In this document: one piece after another, positions 1 through 8,513 of the stretch | Numbering within the stretch: position 1 is the stretch's first letter | How the letters are laid out: every line of letters starts with the position of its first letter | NCBI GenBank assembly: GCA_023258055.1 | Contig: JALRAI010000006.1 | Span: forward strand, 1-38,767 | Source of the DNA: Flavobacteriaceae bacterium | Lineage (GTDB): Bacteria; Bacteroidota; Bacteroidia; Flavobacteriales; Flavobacteriaceae | Reading direction: 5' to 3' | DNA: 38,767 bases | The notes under the pieces: model-generated | What the model saw: only the letters and a program-made list of their open reading frames with translations | What the model was told of the DNA's origin: nothing | Databases searched by the model: none | Program-made: the position numbers and the translations under genes

Positions 1-140
1 GTGTCGGTTTCAATAGCATTGATGGCTTCAGTACCACTGCGCACTGGGGTTACCCTGTAATTTCTTTGTTCAAGGAATAAAATATGTGGTTTTAACAAAT
101 CAATTTCATCGTCAACCCAAAGGACTTTAATCTCATTCAT
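1..140 (-). CDS. porX: PorX, type IX secretion response regulator (5' fragment)
   Basis: Only the first 46 or so codons are present; the gene runs off the left edge. Reading the minus strand from the ATG at 140-138 gives a response-regulator receiver start, MNEIKVLWVDDEIDLLKPHI, with the acidic pair D10-D11 of the phosphorylation pocket. The stretch WVDDEIDLLKPHILFLE is what I recall of PorX, in which the receiver domain is followed by a PglZ-type alkaline-phosphatase-like domain; that part lies outside the window. PorX works with the sensor PorY and controls type IX secretion genes in Bacteroidota. The gene is divergent from the HD-domain hydrolase. The family call rests on the N-terminus alone; another receiver-domain regulator is possible. 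Confidence 0.78.
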   Translation of the reverse strand, partial: MNEIKVLWVDDEIDLLKPHILFLEQRNYRVTPVRSGTEAINAIETD

Positions 141-145
141 ATACG

Positions 146-153
146 TATATTTG
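146..153 (+). promoter_or_regulatory. Candidate -7 promoter box for the HD-domain gene
   Basis: TATATTTG fits the Bacteroidota -7 element TANNTTTG on the plus strand. A TTG at 17-23 bases upstream is not evident, so only the -7 box supports it. It would give a leader of about 85 bases before the TTG start at 242. Confidence 0.4.
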
Positions 154-241
154 TCTTGCGCTTTTCTAGTAATAATAACCTTTGAGGACGCGTTTTAGTA
201 TGCTAAAAATACACCTAAAGGTGCTAATTAATCGTTAAAAT

Positions 242-1468
242 TTGAGTAATTCTCACAAGTTAAAAATTATCAATGATCCGATTTATGGATTCATACCGGT
301 TCACAATGAATTAATATTTCAAGTCATTGAGCACCCTTTTGTTCAGCGGTTGAGACATATTTCTCAAATGGGGCTGAGTTATTTAGTTTATCCGGGCGCG
401 CATCACACCAGGTTTCATCACGCTTTAGGCGCTATGTTTTTAATGCAGCGAGCTGTGTCTGTGCTGCGTCAAAAACGAGTAGCGATTTCAAGCGATGAAG
501 AAGAAGCTTTGTATTTGGCTATTTTACTACACGACATAGGCCATGGTCCGTTTTCCCATGGGTTGGAGGGAATTATTGTGCCGGGTATGTCCCATGAAGG
601 ACTGTCTTTATCGATCATGGATCGGTTAAATGATGAGTTTAAAGGAGCTTTGAATTTGGCTATAGAAATATTTACCGGTAGGTATCCAAAACAGTTTCTA
701 AAGCAACTCGTCTCTGGTCAACTCGATATGGACAGACTTGATTTTTTACGAAGAGATAGTTTCTACACGGGAGTTGCCGAAGGTTCTATAAGTGCCCAAC
801 GACTCATTGCGATGCTGCATGTGGTTAATGATTGTTTGGTGGTAGAAGAAAAGGGTATACATTCAGTCGAAAACTTTTTAGTGGCCAGGAGGCTCATGTA
901 CTGGCAAGTCTATTTGCATAAAGCTTCACTCTGTGCAGAGCATGTTTTGATGAAGATTATTGCACGAGCCCGAGAATTGTCCCAAAAAGGCATGTCCATC
1001 GGCATCCATGGACCTTTGAATTACTTTTTAGCTCGTAAAAGTGATGAAGGTTTATCCGCCGAAGATCTCGACTATTTTTTGAAACTAGACGACATTGATG
1101 TATTGGCTGCCCTTAAACTTTGGGTGGACCACGATGATTTTGTGCTCAGTCAATTGTCCAAAACAATCATTAAACGCCGATTGTTTAAAATAAAAATAAA
1201 AGAAATCCCTTTTTCCGCAGATAAATTGCAAGAAAAGCGTCAAAAATTTGCGCAGAAACACAACCTTTCGCTCCACGAAGCATCTTATTTTGTGTTTACT
1301 GGAAGCATTTCTAATCTAGCCTACAATCGATCCAGAGAGAATATTCAGCTTCTTCGCAAAGATGGATCGCTGATTGACGTGGCACAAGCCAGCGATCAAT
1401 TGCACATTAAAGCCTTGTCAGAAAAGGTGGTGAAGTATTTTCAATGTTATCCAAAAACCCTTGAATAG
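242..1468 (+). CDS. HD-domain phosphohydrolase (dNTPase/SAMHD1-like superfamily)
   Basis: A 408-residue cytoplasmic protein with the HD metal-site pattern in order: HHTRFHH at 54-60, LLHDIGHGPFSH at 95-106, and LDMDRLDFLRRD at 161-172. These residues form the metal centre in the HD superfamily that includes dNTP triphosphohydrolases and SAMHD1. The substrate cannot be told from sequence; a nucleotide phosphohydrolase is likely. The start is a TTG at 242: an in-frame TAA lies just upstream (236-238), and the first residues (MSNSHKLKIINDPIYGF) look like a family N-terminus. It sits directly before lpxD, 38 bases away. The box at 1461-1488 suggests lpxD has its own promoter, so co-transcription is optional. 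Confidence 0.85.
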   Translation: MSNSHKLKIINDPIYGFIPVHNELIFQVIEHPFVQRLRHISQMGLSYLVYPGAHHTRFHHALGAMFLMQRAVSVLRQKRVAISSDEEEALYLAILLHDIGHGPFSHGLEGIIVPGMSHEGLSLSIMDRLNDEFKGALNLAIEIFTGRYPKQFLKQLVSGQLDMDRLDFLRRDSFYTGVAEGSISAQRLIAMLHVVNDCLVVEEKGIHSVENFLVARRLMYWQVYLHKASLCAEHVLMKIIARARELSQKGMSIGIHGPLNYFLARKSDEGLSAEDLDYFLKLDDIDVLAALKLWVDHDDFVLSQLSKTIIKRRLFKIKIKEIPFSADKLQEKRQKFAQKHNLSLHEASYFVFTGSISNLAYNRSRENIQLLRKDGSLIDVAQASDQLHIKALSEKVVKYFQCYPKTLE

Positions 1469-1488
1469 AAACGCTTTTTTTATATTTG
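1461..1488 (+). promoter_or_regulatory. Promoter of the lpxD cluster
   Basis: TTG at 1461-1463, a 17-base spacer, then TATATTTG at 1481-1488. This fits the flavobacterial form TTG-N17-23-TANNTTTG. The upstream half lies inside the last codons of the HD-domain gene, whose stop is at 1466-1468. Transcription would start about 15 bases before the lpxD ATG. Confidence 0.65.
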
Positions 1489-1506
1489 CACATTGATACC
1501 ATTTGA

Positions 1507-2535
1507 ATGGAATTTACAGCCAACCAAATTGCAGAAATACTTAGCGGCACAGTCGATGGAGATGGGGCAGTAGCTGTTTCTCGATTATCAAAGATCGAAG
1601 AGGGCACAAAAGGCAGCTTAACTTTTTTGGCCAACCCAAAATACACCAATTACATTTACTCAACTCAGGCCTCGATTGTCATTGTTAGTCAAGATTTTAA
1701 GCCAGAGCAAGACATACAGGCGACCTTAATTAGAGTAGAAGACGCCTACAGCGCCTTCTCAACGCTTTTGTCATATTACAACCAGGTTAAGATGAACAAA
1801 CAGGGCATTGAACAGCCTGTTTATATTTCTGATTCTGCACGCTACGGAGAAAAATGTTACATCGGTGCCTTTGTTTACATTGGTGAGAACGCGGTCATTG
1901 GTGACAATGTAAAAATTTATCCCAACGCCTATATCGGAGATAATGTGGTGATCGCAGATAATGCGGTTGTTTTTTCCGGGGCCAAAATTTACTCTGAAAC
2001 CCAAATCGGTGAGGGGACTGTAATTCACAGTGGGGCAATAATTGGAGCCGATGGCTTTGGTTTTTCTCCAAATGACAAAGGAACCTACGATAAAGTCCCA
2101 CAGATAGGTAATGTAATCATTGAATCTAATGTGGATGTGGGTGCTGGTACAACTATTGATCGCGCGACTCTTGGTTCGACCATTATCCGAAGCGGTGTTA
2201 AGCTCGATAATCAAATACAAATTGCCCACAATGTGGAAATCGGCAAGAATACTGTGATTGCGGCGCAAACCGGTATTGCTGGATCAACTAAAATCGGCGA
2301 AAATTGTATGATTGGCGGCCAGGTCGGGATTGTGGGCCATATTACCATCGGTAACAATGTCAAAATTCAGGCCCAAAGCGGTATTGGCCGCTCCATTAAG
2401 GACAATGAGGTGCTCCAGGGATCTCCTGCCTTTAATTATGGCGAATACAGCAAGAGTTACGTTCACTTTAAAAATTTACCCAAAATTGTTCGAGCGTTTG
2501 ACGCTTTAGAAAAAAAAGTCAATAATGACAAATAG
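1507..2535 (+). CDS. lpxD: LpxD, UDP-3-O-(3-hydroxyacyl)glucosamine N-acyltransferase
   Basis: Third step of lipid A synthesis: transfers a 3-hydroxyacyl chain from ACP to the 2-amine of UDP-3-O-acyl-glucosamine. The 342 residues match the usual LpxD length. An N-terminal uridine-binding domain (about 1-105; [11 protein letters not shown] at 36-46) is followed by a long left-handed beta helix of hexapeptide repeats (about 108-300). The catalytic histidine is H241 in [11 protein letters not shown], aligned with the E. coli motif QIAHNVVIG. The conserved ADGFGF block is at 181-186. The gene overlaps lpxC-fabZ by 11 bases, so the two are translationally close. A separate shorter LpxD-like gene lies at 5372-6307; this longer one is the canonical enzyme. 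Confidence 0.95.
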   Translation: MEFTANQIAEILSGTVDGDGAVAVSRLSKIEEGTKGSLTFLANPKYTNYIYSTQASIVIVSQDFKPEQDIQATLIRVEDAYSAFSTLLSYYNQVKMNKQGIEQPVYISDSARYGEKCYIGAFVYIGENAVIGDNVKIYPNAYIGDNVVIADNAVVFSGAKIYSETQIGEGTVIHSGAIIGADGFGFSPNDKGTYDKVPQIGNVIIESNVDVGAGTTIDRATLGSTIIRSGVKLDNQIQIAHNVEIGKNTVIAAQTGIAGSTKIGENCMIGGQVGIVGHITIGNNVKIQAQSGIGRSIKDNEVLQGSPAFNYGEYSKSYVHFKNLPKIVRAFDALEKKVNNDK

Positions 2536-3925
2536 TAATGGCAAGCAAACAACCATCGCCTCAGAAGTTTCTCTGACCGGCGTTGGCCTGCATACAGGAA
2601 AAAATGTTACCCTAACCCTAAAGCCTGCACCTGAAAATTACGGTTATAAATTTGTTCGCGTAGACCTCGAAGGTGCCCCTGTTATTGAGGCTGATGCTAA
2701 TTATGTAGTCAATACTCAGCGCGGGACAAATCTCGAGAAGGAGGGCGTAAAAATTCAAACCTCAGAGCACGTTTTAGCGGCCTTGGTCGGTATGGAGGTG
2801 GATAATTGTATTTTAGAGTTAGACGCGCCGGAACCCCCAATTATGGATGGTTCATCTAAATTCTTTGTCGAAGCGATTGAAAAAGCGGGCATTGTAGTTC
2901 AAGAGGCGGATCGCGAGGAGTTCGTTGTGGATGAGGTCATTTCGTTTTTGGACGAAGAGACAGGTAGCGAATTGACCATTATTCCGGCCAAAGAATATCA
3001 GGTCACCACAATGGTTGATTTTGGAACCAAAATATTAGGGACCCAAAACGCCACATTAAATACCCTGAGCGATTTCAAAGAAGAGATTTCGAACTCCAGA
3101 ACATTTAGTTTTCTGCATGAAATTGAGATGTTATTAGAGCATGGGCTTATCAAAGGAGGGGATTTAAACAATGCTATTGTTTATGTGGATAAGGAGTTGT
3201 CCGAGGGCACCATGGATAAGCTACGAGCGGCATTTAAAAAGGATAAAATTTCGGTCAAGCCAAACGGAATTCTGGACAATTTGACCTTGCACCATCCTAA
3301 CGAGGCTGCTCGTCACAAATTACTCGATGTTCTAGGGGATTTAGCCTTAATCGGCACGCGCATTCGTGGAAAGGTCATTGCCAATAAACCAGGACACTAC
3401 GTCAATACCCAGTTTGCGAAAAAACTCAGCAAAATCATCAAGGACCGCAAGAGACACGCGGTGCCGAAATTTGACGTTTATAAAACCCCTGTTAAGGACG
3501 TAAATCAAATTATGGCTATGTTGCCCCATCGTCCTCCTTTTTTGTTGGTGGACAAAATATTGGAGCTGGGTTCTGATCGTGTGGTGGGTTTGAAAAACGT
3601 TACCATGAATGAGCCATTTTTTGTAGGCCATTTTCCAGGAGCACCTGTAATGCCTGGGGTTTTGATTGTTGAGGCTATGGCACAAACCGGTGGAATATTG
3701 GCCTTGAGTACGGTCCCAGATCCCGAAAATTATTTGACCTTCTTCATGAAGATTGACAATGTTAAATTTAAACATCAAGTGAATCCCGGGGATACATTAG
3801 TATTTACCCTAGATTTAATTACCCCAATTCGACGCGGGATAGTTCATATGGCAGGAAAAGCTTATGCGAATGATCGCATGGTTACAGAGGCTGAACTTAT
3901 GGCCCAAATTGTAAAAACAAAATAG
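2525..3925 (+). CDS. lpxC-fabZ: LpxC-FabZ fusion: UDP-3-O-acyl-GlcNAc deacetylase / 3-hydroxyacyl-ACP dehydratase
   Basis: A 466-residue bifunctional enzyme. Residues 1-305 are LpxC, the zinc deacetylase that commits the cell to lipid A; zinc ligands are H82 (TSEHVLAAL), H264 and D268 ([11 protein letters not shown]). Residues about 325-466 are FabZ, the hotdog-fold dehydratase of fatty-acid synthesis, with catalytic H369 ([17 protein letters not shown]) and E383. This fusion is a known feature of Bacteroidota. It puts two enzymes that compete for 3-hydroxyacyl-ACP in one chain: one draws it toward lipid A, the other toward phospholipid. The start ATG lies inside the end of lpxD, and lpxA follows after 3 bases. 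Confidence 0.96.
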   Translation: MTNSNGKQTTIASEVSLTGVGLHTGKNVTLTLKPAPENYGYKFVRVDLEGAPVIEADANYVVNTQRGTNLEKEGVKIQTSEHVLAALVGMEVDNCILELDAPEPPIMDGSSKFFVEAIEKAGIVVQEADREEFVVDEVISFLDEETGSELTIIPAKEYQVTTMVDFGTKILGTQNATLNTLSDFKEEISNSRTFSFLHEIEMLLEHGLIKGGDLNNAIVYVDKELSEGTMDKLRAAFKKDKISVKPNGILDNLTLHHPNEAARHKLLDVLGDLALIGTRIRGKVIANKPGHYVNTQFAKKLSKIIKDRKRHAVPKFDVYKTPVKDVNQIMAMLPHRPPFLLVDKILELGSDRVVGLKNVTMNEPFFVGHFPGAPVMPGVLIVEAMAQTGGILALSTVPDPENYLTFFMKIDNVKFKHQVNPGDTLVFTLDLITPIRRGIVHMAGKAYANDRMVTEAELMAQIVKTK

Positions 3926-3928
3926 TAC

Positions 3929-4711
3929 ATGAATCAACCACTGGCTTACGTTCATCCTGGTGCGAAAATCGCAAAAAACGTTGTAATTGAACCATTTACA
4001 ACTATACACAATAATGTTGTTATCGGTGAAGGCACTTGGATAGGATCCAATGTAACGATAATGGAAGGGGCGAGAATCGGTAAGAATTGTAATATTTTCC
4101 CCGGTTCGGTTATCTCAGCCATCCCTCAGGACTTGAAATTTAAAGGAGAGGAAACCACAGCCGAAATTGGAGACAATACCACAATTCGTGAATATGTTAC
4201 CATAAATCGCGGGACTATTGACCGCGGAAAAACTGTGGTGGGAAAAAATTGCTTGATCATGGCTTATTGCCATATCGCACACGATTGCATCGTTGGGGAT
4301 AATTGTATATTTTCAAATAATAGCACTCTGGCGGGGCACATCAATGTGGGTGACTACGTGGTTTTGGCAGGGATGACCGCTGTACATCAGTTTTGTATGA
4401 TCGGTAATCACGCCTTTGTTACCGGAGGTTCGTTGGTTCGTAAAGATGTACCTCCATACGTTAAGGCGGCTCGTGAGCCCTTGTCTTATGTAGGAATTAA
4501 CTCGGTCGGTTTAAGACGCCGAGGCTATTCAAGTGAGCAAATCCGTGAGATTCAGAGCATTTATCGCATTTTATATCAAAAAAATTATAACAATACCCAA
4601 GCCGCACAAATCATAGAGGCAGAACTTGAGGCGACGCCCGAGCGTGATGAAATATTGCAGTTCATTAAGGACTCCAAACGAGGTATCATGAAAGGGTATT
4701 TTCAAAATTAA
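3929..4711 (+). CDS. lpxA: LpxA, UDP-N-acetylglucosamine O-acyltransferase
   Basis: First enzyme of lipid A synthesis: moves a 3-hydroxyacyl chain from ACP to the 3-OH of UDP-GlcNAc. The 260 residues match the E. coli enzyme (262). Hexapeptide repeats form a left-handed beta helix over about residues 1-180, followed by a helical tail (SYVGINSVGLRRRGYS). The catalytic histidine is H118 in HIAHDCIVG, with H115 at the position of E. coli H122. The block PQDLKFKGE (66-74) matches PQDLKYQGE. It begins 3 bases after lpxC-fabZ, so lpxD, lpxC-fabZ and lpxA form one operon; lpxB is not in the window. Confidence 0.96.
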   Translation: MNQPLAYVHPGAKIAKNVVIEPFTTIHNNVVIGEGTWIGSNVTIMEGARIGKNCNIFPGSVISAIPQDLKFKGEETTAEIGDNTTIREYVTINRGTIDRGKTVVGKNCLIMAYCHIAHDCIVGDNCIFSNNSTLAGHINVGDYVVLAGMTAVHQFCMIGNHAFVTGGSLVRKDVPPYVKAAREPLSYVGINSVGLRRRGYSSEQIREIQSIYRILYQKNYNNTQAAQIIEAELEATPERDEILQFIKDSKRGIMKGYFQN

Positions 4712-4722
4712 TAAGCATTTAT

Positions 4723-5289
4723 ATGGCAACGACTTCAGACATTCGAAAAGGATTATGCATTAGATTCAATCACGACATCTATAAGATTATTGAGTTTTTA
4801 CACGTAAAGCCTGGCAAAGGTCCGGCCTTTGTGCGCACCAAGTTAAAAAGTGTCACCACGGGTAAAGTCGTGGACAACACCTTTTCGGCAGGTCATAAAA
4901 TTGATGATGTTCGCGTGGAAACCCATAAATTTCAATACCTCTACAGTGAGGGTACGATCTATCACTTCATGAATACAGAGGATTACAACCAGATTCAATT
5001 GCCCGAAAGCACCCTAGATCGGCCAGATTTGATCAAGGAAGGTGAAGTGGTCACGGTGGTCATCAATTCAGAAGATCAGATGCCGTTATCTGTTGAAATG
5101 CCGGCACACGTTATTTTGACAGTAACCGAGACTGAGCCAGGGGTCAAAGGAAACACGGCGACCAATGCCACCAAACCTGCGACTGTTGAAACTGGAGCAC
5201 GCGTCAATGTGCCTTTATTTATCAACGAAGGGGACAAAATTAAAATCGATACTGAAAAAGGTCAGTATCAAGAACGTATGAAGGATTAA
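4723..5289 (+). CDS. efp: Elongation factor P
   Basis: Binds the ribosome between the P and E sites and relieves stalling at polyproline runs. The 188 residues match EF-P exactly: an N-terminal KOW-like domain followed by two OB domains (S/T-rich end near EKGQYQERMKD). The tip loop is VKPGKGPAF with K32 at the position of E. coli K34, which is lysylated in enterobacteria; no modifying enzyme is visible here, so its state is unknown. The start is the ATG 11 bases after lpxA. Its place at the end of the lipid A operon suggests co-expression with it. A terminator follows directly. Confidence 0.96.
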   Translation: MATTSDIRKGLCIRFNHDIYKIIEFLHVKPGKGPAFVRTKLKSVTTGKVVDNTFSAGHKIDDVRVETHKFQYLYSEGTIYHFMNTEDYNQIQLPESTLDRPDLIKEGEVVTVVINSEDQMPLSVEMPAHVILTVTETEPGVKGNTATNATKPATVETGARVNVPLFINEGDKIKIDTEKGQYQERMKD

Positions 5290-5312
5290 TTCCTCCGGGC
5301 TCACAAAAAATT

Positions 5313-5350
5313 AATCCCGTTTTTGCTCCGGCTAAGGCGGGATTTTTTTA
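5313..5350 (+). terminator. Rho-independent terminator after efp
   Basis: Stem aatcccg (5313-5319) pairs with cgggatt (5338-5344), followed by a run of T from 5343 to 5349. It closes the lpxD-efp operon only 22 bases before the next start codon at 5372. Confidence 0.8.
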
Positions 5351-5371
5351 TTTTAGTGTGAAATAATCGCT

Positions 5372-6307
5372 GTGAAATTACCACAAACTCATACTCTTAA
5401 ATTTATTGCCCAGTTACTTGATTGTCGTTATGTTGGGGCTGATAATTTTCCTGTCGAAGGTTTTAATGAAATCCATGTTGTGACGCCAGGGGATATTGTA
5501 TTTGTGGATCATCCCAAGTATTATGACAAGGCATTAAACTCCGCGGCGACCATTGTTTTGATAAACAAAGAGGTCGATTGCCCACAGGGTAAGGCACTAC
5601 TTATCTCCGATGATCCTTTTAGGGATTTCAATAAATTAAAGGATCATTTCAGACCGTTTGTCCCATCTACAGCGATGATCTCAGACACGGCAAAAATTGG
5701 CGTGGGTACCGTTATTCAACCAGGCTGCTTTATTGGGAATCACGTGCGTATTGGCAAGGACTGTCTTATACACCCTAATGTGGTGCTTTACGATCATACC
5801 GAAATAGGAGATCGAGTGGTGATACATTCCGGCAGTGTCTTAGGGGCAGACGCTTTTTATTACAAAAAACGTCCCGAGGGTTATGACCCCTTAAAAAGCA
5901 GTGGTCGAGTAATCATTGAGGATGATGTACACATCGGTGCGGCTTGTACTATAGACAAGGGTGTAAGTGGGGACACCACCCTTAAAAAAGGGGCTAAGAT
6001 CGACAATCAGGTGCATGTGGGCCACGATAGCGTCATAGGACGCGATTGCCTGATTGCTTCTCAAGTTGGTGTGGCAGGTTGTGTGGTAATAGAGGATGGT
6101 GTTACGATCTGGGGACAGGCAGGCATAACCAGTGCCATCACCATAGGGGCAGGATCTATTATATCTGCCCAAAGCGGTGTCAGTAAATCGCTTGAGGGCG
6201 GAAAATCTTATTTTGGCACACCTGCAGAGGAGTTTAGAAAAAAATATAAAGAATTGGCAGCCTTACGTCAGTTGCCAGAAGTCGTTGAACAATTAAAAAA
6301 GAAGTAA
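5372..6307 (+). CDS. LpxD-like acyltransferase, second copy
   Basis: A 311-residue paralogue of LpxD. The N-terminal domain keeps the LpxD pattern (GDIVFVDHPKYYDKAL at 40-55 against [11 protein letters not shown] in the first copy). The hexapeptide beta helix spans about 103-275, and the catalytic histidine is conserved at H218 (QVHVGHDSVIG). The substrate loop differs: ADAFYYKKRPEGYDPLKSSG replaces [21 protein letters not shown], and the tail is short and charged. The start is a GTG at 5372. It may add a different acyl chain or act on another nucleotide sugar such as a surface-polysaccharide precursor. The family is clear, the substrate is not. The end overlaps the next start by one base (TAATG). 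Confidence 0.85.
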   Translation: MKLPQTHTLKFIAQLLDCRYVGADNFPVEGFNEIHVVTPGDIVFVDHPKYYDKALNSAATIVLINKEVDCPQGKALLISDDPFRDFNKLKDHFRPFVPSTAMISDTAKIGVGTVIQPGCFIGNHVRIGKDCLIHPNVVLYDHTEIGDRVVIHSGSVLGADAFYYKKRPEGYDPLKSSGRVIIEDDVHIGAACTIDKGVSGDTTLKKGAKIDNQVHVGHDSVIGRDCLIASQVGVAGCVVIEDGVTIWGQAGITSAITIGAGSIISAQSGVSKSLEGGKSYFGTPAEEFRKKYKELAALRQLPEVVEQLKKK

Positions 6308-6693
6308 TGGGACCAAAAAAACTGGTCAAAGCATTTTACAATGCTCATGTGGTGGAAGACGCGAATATAGTTTCTAGGTTTTTTCATAAAAATCTTGAGC
6401 TTACTTGGTTTAGTAGTCATGGCAAAGTGGTTATGGGTTTTGATCAACTCGATGCCTTTTTCAAAGAAATAAACAAGACCTATTATGACCTCAGAGTTGC
6501 CGTGCATCACCTTGTAAAAGAAGGTAATACAGTGGCTGTGCGTTGTACTTATTTCGCGCGGACCATTGAAAATCCCGATGAGGAATTAGCTATTTCTCAT
6601 TTTAATGCTTTCTGGGAAGTATCTGATGGCATCATCGTTAAAGGGCACATGATGAGTCAACCAGCTAGTGCGCCTGATTGGCAGCCTTTATAA
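6307..6693 (+). CDS. SnoaL-like / NTF2-fold protein
   Basis: A small 128-residue protein with the look of the NTF2/SnoaL cone fold: an N-terminal helix pair (KKLVKAFYNAHVVEDANIVSRFFHKNLELTW has the usual spacing), then a strand-rich half ending in ISHFNAFWEVSDGIIVKGHMMSQ. The fold is used by ketosteroid isomerases, cyclases and many binding proteins; no catalytic pair can be assigned with confidence. Its start codon shares one base with the stop of the LpxD-like gene, so the two are probably translated together. Function unknown; a role linked to the acyltransferase is only an inference from position. Confidence 0.7.
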   Translation: MGPKKLVKAFYNAHVVEDANIVSRFFHKNLELTWFSSHGKVVMGFDQLDAFFKEINKTYYDLRVAVHHLVKEGNTVAVRCTYFARTIENPDEELAISHFNAFWEVSDGIIVKGHMMSQPASAPDWQPL

Positions 6694-6805
6694 TCAGTAT
6701 TGGCCTAGAATTTGCCCACCTTGTAGAAACACAGAGGCCGGTGCAAATCACATTTAAGTAGATTAAAGAAGCAATAAATTCCTTTTTTAAACGGGGGCAA
6801 AAGTT

Positions 6806-6813
6806 TAATTTTG
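6806..6813 (+). promoter_or_regulatory. Candidate -7 promoter box for sucD
   Basis: TAATTTTG fits TANNTTTG and lies 33 bases before the sucD ATG. No TTG is seen 17-23 bases upstream, so the upstream element is weak or absent. Confidence 0.45.
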
Positions 6814-6846
6814 CGCCTCATTAACCCATCAAAAAAAACACCCACA

Positions 6847-7719
6847 ATGAGTGTATTGGTAAATAAAAATTCAAAAATTATTGTTCAAGGATTTACAGGA
6901 AGTGAAGGGACTTTTCACGCCAGTCAGATGATTGAATATGGCACTAATGTAGTCGGTGGGGTTACCCCAGGCAAAGGGGGGCAAACCCATTTGGATCGAC
7001 CAGTGTTTAATACCGTAGCTGAAGCTGTAGCCAAAGTTGGTGCAGATACCAGCATAATCTTTGTTCCACCGGCATTTGCCGCTGATGCCATTATGGAAGC
7101 GGCTGAGGCTGGAATAAAAGTCATTATTACCATTACCGAGGGTATTCCAGTAGCCGATATGATAAAAGCGGCTGATTACATTAAAGATCGCGATTGTCGC
7201 TTAATCGGCCCAAACTGCCCAGGAGTCATCACTCCAGAAGAAGCAAAAGTTGGTATCATGCCTGGTTTTGTATTTAAAAAAGGACCTGTAGGTATTGTTT
7301 CTAAATCGGGAACTTTGACCTATGAAGCAGCAGATCAGGTGGTGCGTCAAGGCTTAGGCATTACCACGGCCATTGGAATCGGTGGAGACCCTATTATCGG
7401 CACCACCACTAAAGAGGCACTTTCTTTACTTATTAATGATCCAGAAACCCAGGCGGTAGTCATGATCGGTGAAATCGGCGGACAATTAGAGGCCGATGCG
7501 GCGCATTGGTATGCGGCCAGTGGCAGTGATAAGCCAGTTGTAGGGTTTATCGCTGGAGAAACCGCTCCGGCAGGACGTACCATGGGACACGCTGGGGCTA
7601 TTGTCGGTGGTAGTGATGACACAGCACAGGCCAAAAAGAAAATCATGCGCTCATGTGGTATTCACGTGGTGGATTCTCCAGCTGAGATCGGTAAAAAAAT
7701 TGCCGAACTACTTAAATAA
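6847..7719 (+). CDS. sucD: Succinyl-CoA synthetase (ADP-forming) alpha subunit
   Basis: Alpha subunit of the TCA-cycle enzyme that makes ATP or GTP from succinyl-CoA. It carries the CoA-binding Rossmann domain (IIVQGFTGSEGTFH, 11-24) and the phosphorylated histidine H248 in TMGHAGAIVGG, matching H246 of E. coli. From the ATG at 6847 it is 290 residues, the usual length. A longer in-frame start, TTG at 6811, is unlikely because it lies in the promoter box. The beta subunit gene sucC is not in the window, which is common in flavobacteria. fabG follows after 20 bases. Confidence 0.95.
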   Translation: MSVLVNKNSKIIVQGFTGSEGTFHASQMIEYGTNVVGGVTPGKGGQTHLDRPVFNTVAEAVAKVGADTSIIFVPPAFAADAIMEAAEAGIKVIITITEGIPVADMIKAADYIKDRDCRLIGPNCPGVITPEEAKVGIMPGFVFKKGPVGIVSKSGTLTYEAADQVVRQGLGITTAIGIGGDPIIGTTTKEALSLLINDPETQAVVMIGEIGGQLEADAAHWYAASGSDKPVVGFIAGETAPAGRTMGHAGAIVGGSDDTAQAKKKIMRSCGIHVVDSPAEIGKKIAELLK

Positions 7720-7739
7720 CAACTAAACCAAAAACAGCA

Positions 7740-8486
7740 ATGAAATTACTCGAAAATAAAGTAGCCTTAATTACCGGTGGTAGTCGTGGAATTGGTAAGG
7801 GAATTGTCGAGGTATTTGCGGCGCACGGAGCCCACGTGGCCTTCACTTATAATTCCTCAGCAGAGGCGGCAAATGCTATGGCCCAAGAACTGTCCAAGGA
7901 CGGGGTAAAAGTTAAGGCTTACCAGAGCGACGCCGCAAAGTTTGACCAGGCCGAGACTTTAGTTGCGCAAGTTTTAGAGGATTTTGGTAGTGTTGATGTG
8001 CTTATCAATAATGCCGGGATTACCAAAGATAATTTGCTCATGCGTATCAGTGAGGAAGACTTTGATCGTGTGATCGAGGTTAACCTAAAGTCTGTATTCA
8101 ATATGACCAAAGCCGTCCAAAGAAGCATGCTCAAGCAAAGACATGGCAGCATCATCAATATGAGTTCTATTGTTGGGGTCCAAGGCAATGCAGGTCAAAC
8201 CAATTATGCTGCTTCGAAGGCTGGAATCATTGGATTTTCGAAGTCCGTTGCCCTTGAATTGGGATCGCGCAATATTCGCTGCAATGTGATTGCACCAGGA
8301 TTCATAGAAACTGAAATGACTCAAAAACTCGATGAGGCCACCGTTCAATCATGGCGTGATGGTATTCCACTAAAAAGAGGTGGAACTCCAGAGGATATTG
8401 CCAATACCTGTCTTTATTTAGCGAGTGACCTTTCAGCTTATGTTACGGGTCAAGTACTTCACGTAGACGGAGGTATGTATACCTAA
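7740..8486 (+). CDS. fabG: 3-oxoacyl-ACP reductase FabG
   Basis: NADPH-dependent reductase of fatty-acid elongation, 248 residues, short-chain dehydrogenase fold. The cofactor loop is TGGSRGIGKG (12-21), the structural motif NNAGITKDNL is at 90-99, and the catalytic S143, Y156 and K160 sit in MSSIVG and NYAASKAG. The spacing from Ser to Tyr (13) matches E. coli FabG. The C-terminus YVTGQVLHVDGGMYT is typical. It lies just after sucD and before the VWA-type membrane protein. The family contains many other reductases, but conservation here is at the FabG level. Confidence 0.92.
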   Translation: MKLLENKVALITGGSRGIGKGIVEVFAAHGAHVAFTYNSSAEAANAMAQELSKDGVKVKAYQSDAAKFDQAETLVAQVLEDFGSVDVLINNAGITKDNLLMRISEEDFDRVIEVNLKSVFNMTKAVQRSMLKQRHGSIINMSSIVGVQGNAGQTNYAASKAGIIGFSKSVALELGSRNIRCNVIAPGFIETEMTQKLDEATVQSWRDGIPLKRGGTPEDIANTCLYLASDLSAYVTGQVLHVDGGMYT

Positions 8487-8513
8487 TTTATTTGGCCTAT
8501 ATTGGTCCTGTCA

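Noticed and set aside
211-222. Palindrome CACCTAAAGGTG between porX and the HD gene
   Set aside because: Short and with a loop of two bases; a similar palindrome at 11934-11945 lies in the coding end of lpdA, so chance is likely.
1771-2268. Long antisense reading frame inside lpxD (165 residues)
   Set aside because: Lies fully within a well-conserved gene, has no family-like motif, and its composition is that of a shadow frame from hexapeptide repeats.
6811-6846. Longer start for sucD at TTG 6811
   Set aside because: The TTG is part of the TAATTTTG promoter box; the ATG at 6847 gives the family N-terminus MSVLVNKNSKIIVQGF.
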